This document shows positions 9,755-18,544 of a stretch of 64,000 nt of DNA, in pieces. The notes beneath the pieces are model-generated. The model was given only the letters and a program-made list of their open reading frames with translations, was not told the origin of the DNA and searched no databases. Source of the stretch: Planctomycetaceae bacterium (GTDB taxonomy: Bacteria > Planctomycetota > Planctomycetia > Gemmatales > Gemmataceae); contig PNLP01000013.1 in NCBI GenBank assembly GCA_013823135.1, positions 1 through 64,000 of the forward strand, in the 5' to 3' direction. The position numbers were made by a program, and so were the translations under genes. How positions within the stretch are numbered: the stretch's first letter is position 1; each line of letters opens with the position of its first letter.

Positions 9755-10330
9755 ATGACGGTGCGATGGGTTGTTCAATCGCGGGTAATCACGTTCCTCG
9801 GATTGCTTGCCATCTGGTCGGCGGCGGTTTCGGCGTGCGTGGTGTTGGCCGTGCGTGACCCCGAGCAGGCGTTGCGACATCCCGCTGTCACCGGGAGCGC
9901 GGCTGCGATGGTGGGCTGGATGATCCTGGCGTGGGCCGCGATGGCGGTTCAGAGGAACGACAGCGCACGTCAACTCTGGACGCTCGGCCTGACCGCGCTG
10001 TTCGTTCACCTGGGTTTTGCGTTCGGACTGGCTCACGGATGGTCGCACGCGGCCGCGGTCGAGCACGTCCGTGCTGTGGGGGGCTACGGTGAGGGAATTG
10101 TGGTGAACTACCTGTTCGCGGTGGCGTGGACCGTGGACGTGCTGTGGTGGTGGGCGAACCCGACGAGTCACGCGAATCGTCCCCGCTGGGTTGCGATTGC
10201 GACTCACGGCTTGCTGGCGTTCGTCGTGGTGAACGCAACGGTAGTGTTCGGTCCGGACGAGCGTCGAATCGCTTACGGCGTTGCGTTGATCGTGCTGGTC
10301 GCCGCGTGGTGGCGGCCGACATCCGTTTAG
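9755..10330 (+). CDS. Integral membrane protein of unknown function
   Basis: Has 191 residues with about five hydrophobic segments (near 10-30, 45-63, 75-95, 118-135 and 145-190) and few charged residues. GAGGTGAT lies just upstream of the ATG at a suitable distance. The WWWANP and HGWSHAAAVEHVRA stretches are not motifs I recognise. The stop codon TAG lies inside the left arm of the palindromic element that follows, so the native 3' end may have been altered. Confidence 0.65.
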   Translation: MTVRWVVQSRVITFLGLLAIWSAAVSACVVLAVRDPEQALRHPAVTGSAAAMVGWMILAWAAMAVQRNDSARQLWTLGLTALFVHLGFAFGLAHGWSHAAAVEHVRAVGGYGEGIVVNYLFAVAWTVDVLWWWANPTSHANRPRWVAIATHGLLAFVVVNATVVFGPDERRIAYGVALIVLVAAWWRPTSV

Positions 10331-10390
10331 CGTCAGCCCCAGCGGGGCTGCGCCAACCTGCGCAGCCCCGCTGGGGCTGACGCTAAACGG
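10323..10390. repeat. Palindromic element, GTTTAGC family
   Basis: Perfect 31-bp arms (10323-10353 and 10360-10390) with a 6-base loop. The left arm contains the TAG stop of the membrane protein gene. It lies between convergent genes. Confidence 0.95.
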
Positions 10391-10399
10391 GATTCGTCC

Positions 10400-11491
10400 T
10401 CACTCGCGGAACACAACGTCGAGACCGCTGGCACCGGCGGGCACGGCCTCGCGAACGGGCGAGTTCTCGCCGTGGCCCCAGGTGAATGTCGGAGCCAGTT
10501 TCGCGTACAGGTACGTCTTCGCGGGCAGATTGACCGCGCGACCTTCAATCGTCAGGCTCACGTCGCGGCCTGTGTGGTTGAAGAAGCCAACGGTCTTGTA
10601 GCCTTCACCCGGGAAATCGCCACGCTGGGCTTGTGCCGCGTAGATGGTCACAGTCCCTTCGTTCCGACGGTCGGCCGTGAGCGGGCTGGAGCGCGAAGTC
10701 GAAGCCTTAGGTGCGACGGGCGATTCCGGCGGCAGCGTGAGCGATGGCAGCGGCGGCTTCTTCGGGTCAGGCAGTTCGGGAACCGACGGTGCCGGAATCA
10801 ACCCCTCGGGGAGCGCCGGTGCCGCCGAGGGAACCGCGGCCGGCATTTCCGGCAACTTCGGTTCGAGTGCGGCCGGCGCGGGGGTGGGGACCGCGGGTTT
10901 CACCGGATCCTTGGGCATCTCCTTCGGCACCTCGATCGGGCGGAAGTCCGGGTTCTTCGGCACGTCGAGTTTCGGCAGCGTTTCCAGATTCTTCGGGATA
11001 TCGACGACCGGGAACTTGGGGAGCGCCGAAGGCTCGGCTTGCGTCACAGCGGGCGGATTCGCCTTCTTGGGCGGCGGCGATGCGGGGATCGCCGGTGACA
11101 GCGTGTTGTCACTCGCGGGCCGAACCTGCGGCGTGGTTTCCCGAGGCGTCACGGAAACGGATGGTGCCGGGGCGGGTCTCGGAATGGCTTCGACCCGCGG
11201 CGGCGGCAGCGGAGCGCCTTGCGTGGGCGGGCACACACACAGGGCCGCTGGATACCACTCGGAGTATACCGGGGCAGCCGCGTACTGCGGGTACGCCGGG
11301 GCAGCCGCGTACAGCGTATAGCTCGGGTAAGACTGTGTCGTCGGGTAGGCCGCATGTCTGTGGAACACGGGGCGATGGAACAAGCCGTAGCCCGCCTCGT
11401 GGCGAGCGACCCAGCGTGGCCAGTTTGCAGAAGCCCAGTCGGGTAATGTGACCACCCCCAACACCGCGACCCAGCACAAGTGGCGTGTCAT
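10400..11491 (-). CDS. Exported proline-rich protein
   Basis: The start is set at 11491 because the resulting N-terminus MTRHLCWVAVLGVVTLP is a good signal peptide and AAAGGA lies 8 bases before the ATG; the frame is open 14 codons further up. A Tyr/Pro-rich repeat region (SYPSYTLYAAAPAYPQYAAA) is followed by a long Pro/Lys/Glu-rich linker with PKFPVVDIPKNLETLPK-type repeats. A small C-terminal domain (about 280-363) contains YKTVGFFNHTGRDVSLTIEG. This resembles envelope or surface proteins with an extended stalk. The gene is divergent from the hydrolase gene at 11586. Confidence 0.7.
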   Translation of the reverse strand: MTRHLCWVAVLGVVTLPDWASANWPRWVARHEAGYGLFHRPVFHRHAAYPTTQSYPSYTLYAAAPAYPQYAAAPVYSEWYPAALCVCPPTQGAPLPPPRVEAIPRPAPAPSVSVTPRETTPQVRPASDNTLSPAIPASPPPKKANPPAVTQAEPSALPKFPVVDIPKNLETLPKLDVPKNPDFRPIEVPKEMPKDPVKPAVPTPAPAALEPKLPEMPAAVPSAAPALPEGLIPAPSVPELPDPKKPPLPSLTLPPESPVAPKASTSRSSPLTADRRNEGTVTIYAAQAQRGDFPGEGYKTVGFFNHTGRDVSLTIEGRAVNLPAKTYLYAKLAPTFTWGHGENSPVREAVPAGASGLDVVFRE

Positions 11492-11585
11492 GGTGAAAAT
11501 CCTTTTCAAAGTAGCTATGAGATCCCCCACCACGTTGTAACTTTTTCATAGGTCGGGATTCAAGTCGGATTTCGCGGGAGCCCAC

Positions 11586-12980
11586 ATGCGTGTCTTCGTT
11601 ATTGCGTTCCTGCTTATCACTCCGGCTGTGGTCCAGGCACAACCCGAACGCTACGAACTCGGGCGGCGGCTGAAGGCGTTCGAGGCTGCGTGGGAGAAGT
11701 TCGACGAGCCTGCCTCGCGTGATCGCGCCCTAGCGTTGCTCCCGAACGTCACCAAGCAATTCTTCTCCTTCCAGCTTGGCGAAGCGGGCCGCACGCTCGA
11801 CCTCGCCACGTTCGCGCTCGGCACCGACGTCGGCCCCGCCCTTGCCCGGCAGTGGGTGTGGAGCCTCGACGCCAGACCCACGACCCGCCTCGTGGATGGC
11901 GCTGCGAAGGAACTCACCGTCACCGTTCAGCCGCTCTATTCCGTGAAGGGCGACGTCCCGAAATCGCTCGAACTGCAACTGTGGTTCACGAACAAGGACG
12001 TGGTGACCGTGAAGCCGGAGAAGTTTCCCGTGACGATGAAGGTGCCGTTGCCGTCACTCGGGGAATCGCGAGGGCTCGACCGCAAACTCTACTTCCTGGC
12101 CGATGGAGGAAAGGAACTCCGCCCCGTTGCCATCGGCGTTTCGCAGATCGCGGACATCAAGGAACGAATCGCCGCGTTGACGAAAGCTGCGGACGCTTGG
12201 GAGCGGATCGAGACTCTGGAGCAAGCCACCGTGCGCGACCGCGCCCGGCTCATCGCCGGACTCGCTACCGGGGACGTGCCCGACACCGACCTGCCCGCCG
12301 CGGGGTTGCTCGCGAACGCCGAGACGATGCTCGACGGCAAGCCGTTCTTCACCCCCGCGAAGCACGGGCAGTTCTGGCTCTCCGTGCCTCTGGGCGGGAA
12401 GAAAACGGTCGCGTGTCGGGCGTACATTCCCAAGGGGCTCGACAAGGCGAAGCCGGTGCCGGTGGTCGTGGCGTTACACGGTGCGGGGGTCGGGGCGAAC
12501 ACGTATTTCGATGCCTACGGGGCCGGGCGGATCGTGAAGGAATGCGATGACCGCCGCTGGGTTCTAATCGCGCCGGAGAGCGGTCTGGGGTTCACCGCCC
12601 CGCCGGTTGCCACGATTCTCGAAAAGCTCGCGGAACGCTACCCGCTGGATGCGAAGCAGGTGTTTCTCGTGGGGCACTCGATGGGTGCGATGCAGGCTCT
12701 CGACCTCGCGGCGAGTGGCAAGTTCGCGGGTGTCGCGGCGCTCGGTGGCGGCGGCAGGCTTCGCGAGCCTGCTGCCTTCGCGGAATTGCCCCTGTTCATC
12801 GGCGTCGGCGACAAGGACTCCCTGGCGCTGGCCGGTGCTCGGTCGCTCAGCAAATCCCTGACAGCGAGCGGCGCGAAGCATGTGACCTACAAGGAATACC
12901 CGGGCGTCGAACACCTCGTGATCGTTCGCGAGGCGTTGCCGGATGCCTTCGCGCTGTTCGACAAGATCGCCGGGAAATGA
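11586..12980 (+). CDS. Exported alpha/beta hydrolase
   Basis: Has 464 residues. MRVFVIAFLLITPAVVQAQ is a signal peptide. Residues about 20-270 form a leading domain without known motifs. The hydrolase fold follows: VVALHGAG (oxyanion strand), the elbow GHSMG with Ser near 365, and a late GVGDKDSLALAG (probable Asp) and GVEHLV (probable His). This looks like a periplasmic esterase or peptidase-like hydrolase of the feruloyl esterase/PhaC-depolymerase group; the substrate is unknown. It is divergent from the Pro-rich protein, with 94 bases between the two start codons. Confidence 0.8.
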   Translation: MRVFVIAFLLITPAVVQAQPERYELGRRLKAFEAAWEKFDEPASRDRALALLPNVTKQFFSFQLGEAGRTLDLATFALGTDVGPALARQWVWSLDARPTTRLVDGAAKELTVTVQPLYSVKGDVPKSLELQLWFTNKDVVTVKPEKFPVTMKVPLPSLGESRGLDRKLYFLADGGKELRPVAIGVSQIADIKERIAALTKAADAWERIETLEQATVRDRARLIAGLATGDVPDTDLPAAGLLANAETMLDGKPFFTPAKHGQFWLSVPLGGKKTVACRAYIPKGLDKAKPVPVVVALHGAGVGANTYFDAYGAGRIVKECDDRRWVLIAPESGLGFTAPPVATILEKLAERYPLDAKQVFLVGHSMGAMQALDLAASGKFAGVAALGGGGRLREPAAFAELPLFIGVGDKDSLALAGARSLSKSLTASGAKHVTYKEYPGVEHLVIVREALPDAFALFDKIAGK

Positions 12981-13059
12981 GGCTCGCCCCTGGCGATACG
13001 TGCGGATACCCTCAACACCCTGTCGGAATCCTGGACCTGTGTGACCTCGGGGAAGTACC

Positions 13060-13512
13060 ATGCGTGCGGCGATCGGAATGGCGGTTGTGTTCGTGGCAGG
13101 GCTCGGATTCGCGGCGGAAGACAAGAAGGAAGTCAAACTCGAAGGAACCTACCTCATCGTCGGGATCGAGGCCGGGGGCGAGAAACTTCCCGACGAGTTC
13201 GTGACCAAGCAACCCGAGGCCGAGCGCACGATCACGATCAAGGGCGACAAGATCATCGCCTCGAAGAAAGACGGGAAGGAAGACCCCGCGACGTTCAAGA
13301 TCGATGCGACCAAGACGCCAGCCGAGATCACGATCACCACCAAGAAGCCCGACAAGGACGAGACCGCTTACGGCATCTTCAAGGTCGAGGGCGACAAGCT
13401 CACGATCTGCGCGATCGAGTCCGAGAAGGCGACGGACCGGCCCAAGGAGTTCAAGACCAGCAAGGAAAGCAAGTCGCTCATCCTGATCTTGCAGAGGAAG
13501 AAAGAGAAGTAA
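13060..13512 (+). CDS. TIGR03067-type exported protein, copy 1
   Basis: Has 150 residues with a short signal peptide (MRAAIGMAVVFVAGLGFAA). The pattern LEGTYLIVGIEAGGEKLPDE, ATFKIDATKTPAEITI, YGIFKVEGDKLTIC and DRPKEFKTS matches the planctomycete-enriched TIGR03067 domain, a small beta-rich fold of unknown function. A paralogue follows at 13694 on the same strand, separated by a palindromic element. The end is rich in Lys. Confidence 0.85.
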   Translation: MRAAIGMAVVFVAGLGFAAEDKKEVKLEGTYLIVGIEAGGEKLPDEFVTKQPEAERTITIKGDKIIASKKDGKEDPATFKIDATKTPAEITITTKKPDKDETAYGIFKVEGDKLTICAIESEKATDRPKEFKTSKESKSLILILQRKKEK

Positions 13513-13518
13513 GGCATC

Positions 13519-13595
13519 GGCGAGCGGGGGTGCGTGAGCCCCCCGAGTCTCCGGTATTCGCAAGAACTCGGGGGGCTTACGCACCCCCGCTCGCC
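13519..13595. repeat. Palindromic element, GGCGAGCGGGG family
   Basis: Arms 13519-13548 and 13566-13595 are near-perfect complements around a short loop. It sits between the two TIGR03067 paralogues. Relatives are at 14134, 18580, 54073, 60328, 61511 and 63017. Confidence 0.93.
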
Positions 13596-13693
13596 AAACC
13601 CACACGCCCATTGTGTTCACTTCCGAGTCACGCCGGGGTACACTACGCCCGGCTGAATTCTCAATCTTTGCCCGCTCACAACAAAGGGTTGCC

Positions 13694-14128
13694 ATGAAAC
13701 GGTTCGCAGTTGCCGGTTGTCTGATGGTGTTGGCGTTCACCGGGATTGTCCTGGCCGACGAGAAAGCCCTCAAGGAACTGGAGGGGACGTACACGGTGAT
13801 CGCCCTGGAGAAGGGCGGCAAGCCTGCCCCGAAGGAGATCGTCGAGAGCCTGAAGATCAGCATCAAAGGCGAGAACTTCACCATCATGATCGGTACGGAC
13901 GAGAAGAAAGCCAAGATCAAGGTGGATGCGTCTAAAACACCGAACACCATCGACATCATGCCCAGCGACGGGCCAGAAAAGGGGATGACCTTCCCTGGTA
14001 TCTACAAGGCCGAGAAGGGTGAACTGACGATTGTGTTCCTCGAAAAGGGGAGCGACCGACCGAAGGAGTTCAAGGCGGAAGGCGACGGGATGCTCATGAA
14101 GTTGAAGAAAGCAGAAGAGAAGAAGTAA
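13694..14128 (+). CDS. TIGR03067-type exported protein, copy 2
   Basis: The start at 13694 is chosen because AAAGGG lies six bases upstream and a signal peptide follows (MKRFAVAGCLMVLAFTGIVLA); the frame is open 27 codons further up. The 144 residues carry LEGTYTVIALEKGGKPAPKE, AKIKVDASKTPNTIDI, FPGIYKAEKGELTIVF and DRPKEFKAEGDGMLMKLKK. It parallels copy 1 throughout, so the pair is a tandem duplication that has diverged. Function unknown. Confidence 0.85.
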   Translation: MKRFAVAGCLMVLAFTGIVLADEKALKELEGTYTVIALEKGGKPAPKEIVESLKISIKGENFTIMIGTDEKKAKIKVDASKTPNTIDIMPSDGPEKGMTFPGIYKAEKGELTIVFLEKGSDRPKEFKAEGDGMLMKLKKAEEKK

Positions 14129-14133
14129 CAAAC

Positions 14134-14201
14134 TTGGCGAGCGGCGTGGATGAGTACACTATTCTTGCTCGGGAACAGGGCTCATCCACGCCGCTCGCCA
14201 A
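14134..14201. repeat. Palindromic element, GGCGAGCGG family (variant)
   Basis: Arms at 14134-14154 and 14181-14201 (TTGGCGAGCGGCGTGGATGA and its complement). It belongs to the GGCGAGCGG family but has a different inner arm (GTGGATGA instead of GTAAGCCC). Confidence 0.9.
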
Positions 14202-14308
14202 AATCGCAAATCCGGTTGGGCTTTCCCCAATCCCCCCATTTGCACTACGCTAACTGCAACACCCGGGCTGATGCCCGGTTTTCAATCATTGACCCCGGCG
14301 AGCCGGAC

Positions 14309-15049
14309 ATGGAAGAACTGGTCACTCAGGTTGGACAGATCCTTCTTCAGGTTGTCACTCACCTGACCAACCCGGACGCATGGAAGGAAGCGCTCGGCGG
14401 CCCCGGAATGACCGTGGCCGCGTTCATCGTTCTGAACATCATCGTCTTCACCGAGACCGGCCTGTTCTTCGGTTTCTTCCTGCCGGGGGATTCGCTCCTG
14501 GTCACGGCCGGGATCGTCGGCTACTCCGTCGGTTGGCCCATCGGTTGGCTACTGCTGACGCTGTGCGCTTCCGCCATCATCGGCGACACGCTCGGCTACT
14601 GGATCGGATACAAGGCGGGGCCGGCGATCTTCAACCGTCCGTCGAGCCGGTTTTTCAAGGCGGATCACTTGCTGGCCGCGAAAGCCTTCTTCGAGCTGCA
14701 CGGCGGCAAGACGATCATCATTGCGCGGTTCATGCCATTCATCCGCACATTCGCCCCGGTCGTGGCGGGTGCAGCGAGGATGGATTACAAGCGGTTCCTC
14801 TCCTTCAACATCGTCGGTGGCATCGGCTGGGTGGTCAGCATGATCATGCTGGGGTACACACTGCACATGTGGCTCGACCCGCTGCTGAAACCGATCTTCG
14901 GCGAGAACTTCCAGATTGCCAAGCACATCGACAAGGTCGTGATCCTGATCGTGTTCGTGTCGGTGGTGCCGCTCATCTGGAAGTGGTGGTCCCACAGGAA
15001 AGCCACGAAGAACGCCAAACTGACCTCTCCGCCGCTACCGAAAGTGTGA
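14309..15049 (+). CDS. DedA-family membrane protein
   Basis: Has 246 residues from the ATG at 14309; the frame is open to 14150, but that extension runs through a palindromic element and is not membrane-like. DedA (SNARE-associated/VTT) proteins are inner-membrane proteins linked to lipid (undecaprenyl phosphate or phospholipid) flipping. Visible: FTETGLFFGFFLPGDSLL, the Gly-rich GDTLGYWIGYKAG, FFELHGGKTIIIARFMPFIRTFAPVVAG and GGIGWV, all in family order, with five to six hydrophobic segments. The C-terminus is basic and cytosolic. Confidence 0.93.
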   Translation: MEELVTQVGQILLQVVTHLTNPDAWKEALGGPGMTVAAFIVLNIIVFTETGLFFGFFLPGDSLLVTAGIVGYSVGWPIGWLLLTLCASAIIGDTLGYWIGYKAGPAIFNRPSSRFFKADHLLAAKAFFELHGGKTIIIARFMPFIRTFAPVVAGAARMDYKRFLSFNIVGGIGWVVSMIMLGYTLHMWLDPLLKPIFGENFQIAKHIDKVVILIVFVSVVPLIWKWWSHRKATKNAKLTSPPLPKV

Positions 15050-15083
15050 CTGCCACGGGTGCCTGCCAACTTGAGGATCCTTC

Positions 15084-15581
15084 ATGAGCTTCGGGGATGA
15101 GTCTGGGGCCGAGGTCGATTACGAGACCGCTCGTGGCCGCGACTGGCCCAGCGTCCGGCAGTTCAACGTGTTCCTGGCCAACCGCATGGGGGCGTTGCTC
15201 GAACTTGTCCGCAAGTTCGAGACGACCGACGTGCGAGTGGTGTCGCTGACCGTGGTGGAAACGGCCGATTGCGCCATCATCCGTCTCGTTCCCAGCGACT
15301 ACGAACGCGGCTACGAACTGCTCACTGCAGCGAAGTTCCCGTTCACAGAGAGCGACTTGCTGGTCGTGAAACTGCCCGACGACGACCGCCCGCTGCTGAC
15401 GATCACGAAGGCGCTGCTCAGCGCCGAGATCAACATCTGCTACATGTACCCGCTGCTGACGGGCGTCGGCCCGATGGGGAACACGGCGATCGCGGTGTAC
15501 GTGGACGACTTCGAGGCCGGCGCCGCGGCGCTGGAGTCGCAGGGGTTCACGATCTTCACCGAGAACGATCTTCGCGATTAG
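15084..15581 (+). CDS. ACT-domain protein
   Basis: Has 165 residues. Two ACT-like units are read: about 25-90 (QFNVFLANRMGALLELVRKF then VRVVSLTVVETADCAIIRLV) and about 95-160 (DLLVVKLPDDDRPLLTITKALLSAEINICYMYPLL). ACT domains bind amino acids or related small ligands and regulate enzymes. There is no catalytic domain, so this may act in trans. It lies 34 bases after the DedA gene and before acyl-CoA dehydrogenase, with a palindromic element in the second gap. The ligand is unknown. Confidence 0.85.
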   Translation: MSFGDESGAEVDYETARGRDWPSVRQFNVFLANRMGALLELVRKFETTDVRVVSLTVVETADCAIIRLVPSDYERGYELLTAAKFPFTESDLLVVKLPDDDRPLLTITKALLSAEINICYMYPLLTGVGPMGNTAIAVYVDDFEAGAAALESQGFTIFTENDLRD

Positions 15582-15583
15582 TC

Positions 15584-15702
15584 TGTGGGTCGTTGTTGGT
15601 TGGTTGTGGTTTGTTGGTTGTGCGTTGTTTGTACCCGTCTCGCGAACAACAACTCATTGCCGACAAACCACGAACCACAACCAACCAACAACAACCCCCA
15701 AA
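15584..15702. repeat. Palindromic element, GTTGGTT family
   Basis: A perfect 20-bp core (15592-15611 against 15673-15692) is extended by imperfect arms. The arms are degenerate repeats of TTGGTTG/TTGTTGG. It fills the gap between the ACT gene and acyl-CoA dehydrogenase. Confidence 0.9.
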
Positions 15703-15758
15703 GCGTAGAATACCTTCAACTCTCAACCTCTCTCTGGCTCCATTCACGGGGGTCCGCA

Positions 15759-17555
15759 ATGGCACTCACTGCCCAGCAGATCGCGGAACAGCGTAAAGAT
15801 GTCGAGGAAATGATCGCCGGCTCCGACGTCGGCTTCGCCAAGGCACTGTACTACGGCCGCTTCAAAGGCGACCTGCTGTTCCCGTACCCCACGTTGCCCG
15901 CCGATAAGCAGGCCGCGGCCGACGAGATCAACGCGAAGATTCGGGCGTATGCCGATGCCCACATCGACCACATGAAGATCGACCGCGAGTCACGCATCCC
16001 CGACGAGGTCATCAAAGGGCTGGCCGATCTCGGCGTGTACAAGCTCACGATTCCGACGGAGTTCGGCGGCCTCGGCTTCGGGCAACAGCAGTACCTCAAG
16101 ACCATGGAAATCCTCGGCGGGCACGATGCGAGCGTGGCCGTGTTCGTGAACGCTCACCACAGCATCGGCGTGCGTGCGCTCACCCTGTTCGGCACGAAGG
16201 AACAGCAGGCAAAATGGCTGCCCGGGTTATACGACGGCTCGAAACTGTGCGCGTTCGCGCTGACTGAACCCGAAGCCGGTTCGGACGCCGGGAACGTGCA
16301 GACCACCGCGACCCCCACCGACGACGGCACCGCGTACGTCCTCAACGGCACGAAGCACTACATCACCAACGGCGGCATCGCCCACATTCTCACCGTGATG
16401 GCCCGCACACCCGACCCCAAGAATCCCAAGGGGAAGGTGACGGCGTTCCTCGTGACGCCCGACATGCCAGGGTTCCAGGTGTTGGTGGAACGAGCCGACA
16501 AGTGCGGCATTCGCGGCACCGCGACCGGCAAGATTCAGTTCAAAGATATGCGAGTGCCGAAGGAGAACATCCTCGGGGAAATGGGCCGTGGGTTGCAGGC
16601 CGCGCTCACGGTGCTGAACTACGGCCGCGTGACCTTCGGAGCGACCTGCACGGGCCACGCGAAGGTCTGCATCAAGGCGATGACCGAACACGCCAAACGC
16701 CGCGTGCAGTTCCAGCAACCGCTTGCTGAGTTCCACCTCGTTCAGAAGAAGATCGCGTTCGCCGCAGCGCACTGCTTCGCGATGGAAGCCGCAACGACCG
16801 AATGTGCCGCGTTCATCGACAAGGGTGCCCCGGACTACATGCTCGAAACGGCGATCCTGAAGGTGTTCGCAACCGAGCATTTGTGGACGATCGTGAACGA
16901 CACGCTTCAGGTGTGGGGCGGCAAGGGTTATTTCTCGGATCAACCGATCGAACGCTGGATGCGCGACGCTCGCATCAACACCATCGGCGAGGGCGCGAAC
17001 GACGTGCTGAAAGCGTTCATCGCGGTGGTGGGGTGCAAGGGACCGGGCGAATACCTGAAGACCCTTCGCGACGACATGATGGGCGGCAAGTGGAGCCTGC
17101 GGAAGATCGGCCAGTCGCTCGGCGTGGTGGGCAAGCTCGCCGCCCCGTGGCTGACGACGAGCACGCCGACGGTGCCGGTGCAGTCGCCCGATTTACAGGA
17201 CGACGGATACACGCTGGCTCGCCTGACCCGCGAGTTCGGGCTGAAGTTGCCGTATGTGTTCATGGCGCTCAAGGACGAGGCGACGTTCGCACAGGCGGAG
17301 TTAGTTCACGAGCGGATCGCGGACATCGCCATCGACCTGTACGTGTCGTCGTGCGTGCTGGCGCGGCTGGATCACCTCATGACGAAGCCCGCCGCCAATG
17401 GCAAAGCAGCGACCGACCCTTACGCCGACGTGACCGCCGGGAAGTACTTCCTGGAGCTGGCGTTCCGCCGCATCCGGGAGCGTTTCGCATCGCTCGACGA
17501 CAACGACGACACGAGCTTGTTGGCGACCGCGAAGGGCATGATCGCGAAGTTTTGA
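15759..17555 (+). CDS. Acyl-CoA dehydrogenase, long type
   Basis: FAD enzyme introducing a trans double bond into acyl-CoA (beta-oxidation). The ATG at 15759 is chosen because the frame upstream only reads through the palindromic element. At 598 residues it is longer than the 380-residue short forms and resembles very-long-chain types with an extra C-terminal helical domain (about 430-598). Motifs: FALTEPEAGSDAGNVQTTA, KHYITNGGIAH, GIRGTATGKIQF and WGGKGYFSDQPIERWMRDAR, then IGEGANDVL, whose Glu is in the position of the catalytic base of VLCAD-type enzymes. Its last 26 coding bases recur 1 kb downstream. Confidence 0.93.
   Translation: MALTAQQIAEQRKDVEEMIAGSDVGFAKALYYGRFKGDLLFPYPTLPADKQAAADEINAKIRAYADAHIDHMKIDRESRIPDEVIKGLADLGVYKLTIPTEFGGLGFGQQQYLKTMEILGGHDASVAVFVNAHHSIGVRALTLFGTKEQQAKWLPGLYDGSKLCAFALTEPEAGSDAGNVQTTATPTDDGTAYVLNGTKHYITNGGIAHILTVMARTPDPKNPKGKVTAFLVTPDMPGFQVLVERADKCGIRGTATGKIQFKDMRVPKENILGEMGRGLQAALTVLNYGRVTFGATCTGHAKVCIKAMTEHAKRRVQFQQPLAEFHLVQKKIAFAAAHCFAMEAATTECAAFIDKGAPDYMLETAILKVFATEHLWTIVNDTLQVWGGKGYFSDQPIERWMRDARINTIGEGANDVLKAFIAVVGCKGPGEYLKTLRDDMMGGKWSLRKIGQSLGVVGKLAAPWLTTSTPTVPVQSPDLQDDGYTLARLTREFGLKLPYVFMALKDEATFAQAELVHERIADIAIDLYVSSCVLARLDHLMTKPAANGKAATDPYADVTAGKYFLELAFRRIRERFASLDDNDDTSLLATAKGMIAKF
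17526..17551 (+). repeat. Direct repeat, copy 1 (end of acyl-CoA dehydrogenase gene)
   Basis: A 26-base segment encoding TAKGMIAK at the gene end, identical to 18545-18570. The two copies bracket a two-gene cassette with an offset of 1,019 bases. Confidence 0.9.
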
Positions 17556-17629
17556 ACACCCTTCACGGATGATTACCACGCTGTTAACATTGGAACTGAA
17601 ATCCGTGTCCTCGCAGGCGTCGCCCACGA

Positions 17630-18172
17630 ATGCTGCTGGCAGACACAGAAGGATTCTGGAAATCGCCGAACGTCTACGACGTGCTCGGCGCTGCGGGTTT
17701 CGTGATTAGCGTGGCATCGATCTGGTTGGCGTGGTGGCTGGCCAAGCGTGACATCGAGAAAAGGTTGGCGGAAGCCTCCGAGCGTGCCTCGGCGGCAGCG
17801 CGGGATGAAGTGCGGCGAGTTGCCCGAGCTGTGTTGCACTCTGGCGTTGCGACAACGATTCGCTCACTCGAATTGGCTCGTGAGGCGTGCAACGGAAAGC
17901 GATGGCCGCGAGCCGTTGAGTTGTGCATCCTTGCTCGGGAACAACTGGCGAGAGTCTTAGCCCAACCCGCTGCGGATGAGGCACTTCAAACGGAGGTGCG
18001 TGAGGTTTCAGCGAGGCTACAAGACTGCGTTGCGAAGTTACGGAAGAAGCCGAAGCTCGGGGCCGGCGAAATTCCCGAAGAAGTTCAACGTGGTCTGGAT
18101 GAATCAATCGTGGATTTACATCGTGTTGAGAGCCGGATGACGGGAATCCGTTTGGGGAACGATCATGGCTGA
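17630..18172 (+). CDS. Membrane-anchored helical protein of unknown function
   Basis: Has 180 residues. One N-terminal transmembrane segment (about 17-38, VLGAAGFVISVASIWLAWWL) is followed by a charged, probably coiled-coil stretch (KRDIEKRLAEASERASAAAR) and a helical cytosolic region. No family is recognised. It overlaps the next gene by 8 bases, so the two are probably co-translated. The pair lies inside the segment bounded by the 26-bp direct repeat, and its codon use looks less GC-biased than that of acyl-CoA dehydrogenase, which suggests acquisition. Function unknown. Confidence 0.65.
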   Translation: MLLADTEGFWKSPNVYDVLGAAGFVISVASIWLAWWLAKRDIEKRLAEASERASAAARDEVRRVARAVLHSGVATTIRSLELAREACNGKRWPRAVELCILAREQLARVLAQPAADEALQTEVREVSARLQDCVAKLRKKPKLGAGEIPEEVQRGLDESIVDLHRVESRMTGIRLGNDHG

Positions 18173-18527
18173 TAGCAAGCTGCGTTCGCTCTTGGAAGCG
18201 GCCGCAGAGAAAACCGAGCGTGGTGGCCTCGCCTGGCAAGCCTTCGACGACGAGTCTTTTCGTGCTGCGATCGGCACGGGGTACGTTCACATCCAGCGTG
18301 GCTCAACTCAGACCGCAGACTATGACGGCGACCTGCACCCCGCCACGACGTATTCGGTTCAAATCTCGGACGCTCAGGGCCGTGTCGTCGCCGAAGACGA
18401 CGCAACGTTTGGCTTCGATGGGTGTGGACCCTTTGCTCGACTATTTGAAGCCGCTCGCAAGTCGGCACTTGGGTCGGATCGCGTGATCGACGAGATGCTG
18501 CACAGTTTGAGCAGTCCGGCGAAATAA
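18165..18527 (+). CDS. Small cytosolic protein, partner of the preceding membrane protein
   Basis: Has 120 residues and starts 8 bases inside the previous gene, so translational coupling is likely. No signal peptide or membrane segment. It is acidic with a central beta-rich part (GYVHIQRG, TTYSVQISDAQGRVVAEDDAT) and a C-terminal helix (RLFEAARKSALGSDRVIDEML). I do not recognise the family. Together with the upstream gene it forms a two-gene unit between the direct repeat copies; a sensor/effector or toxin-related pair is conceivable but unsupported. Confidence 0.6.
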   Translation: MADSKLRSLLEAAAEKTERGGLAWQAFDDESFRAAIGTGYVHIQRGSTQTADYDGDLHPATTYSVQISDAQGRVVAEDDATFGFDGCGPFARLFEAARKSALGSDRVIDEMLHSLSSPAK

Positions 18528-18544
18528 TCGAGATCCGTTTGTTC

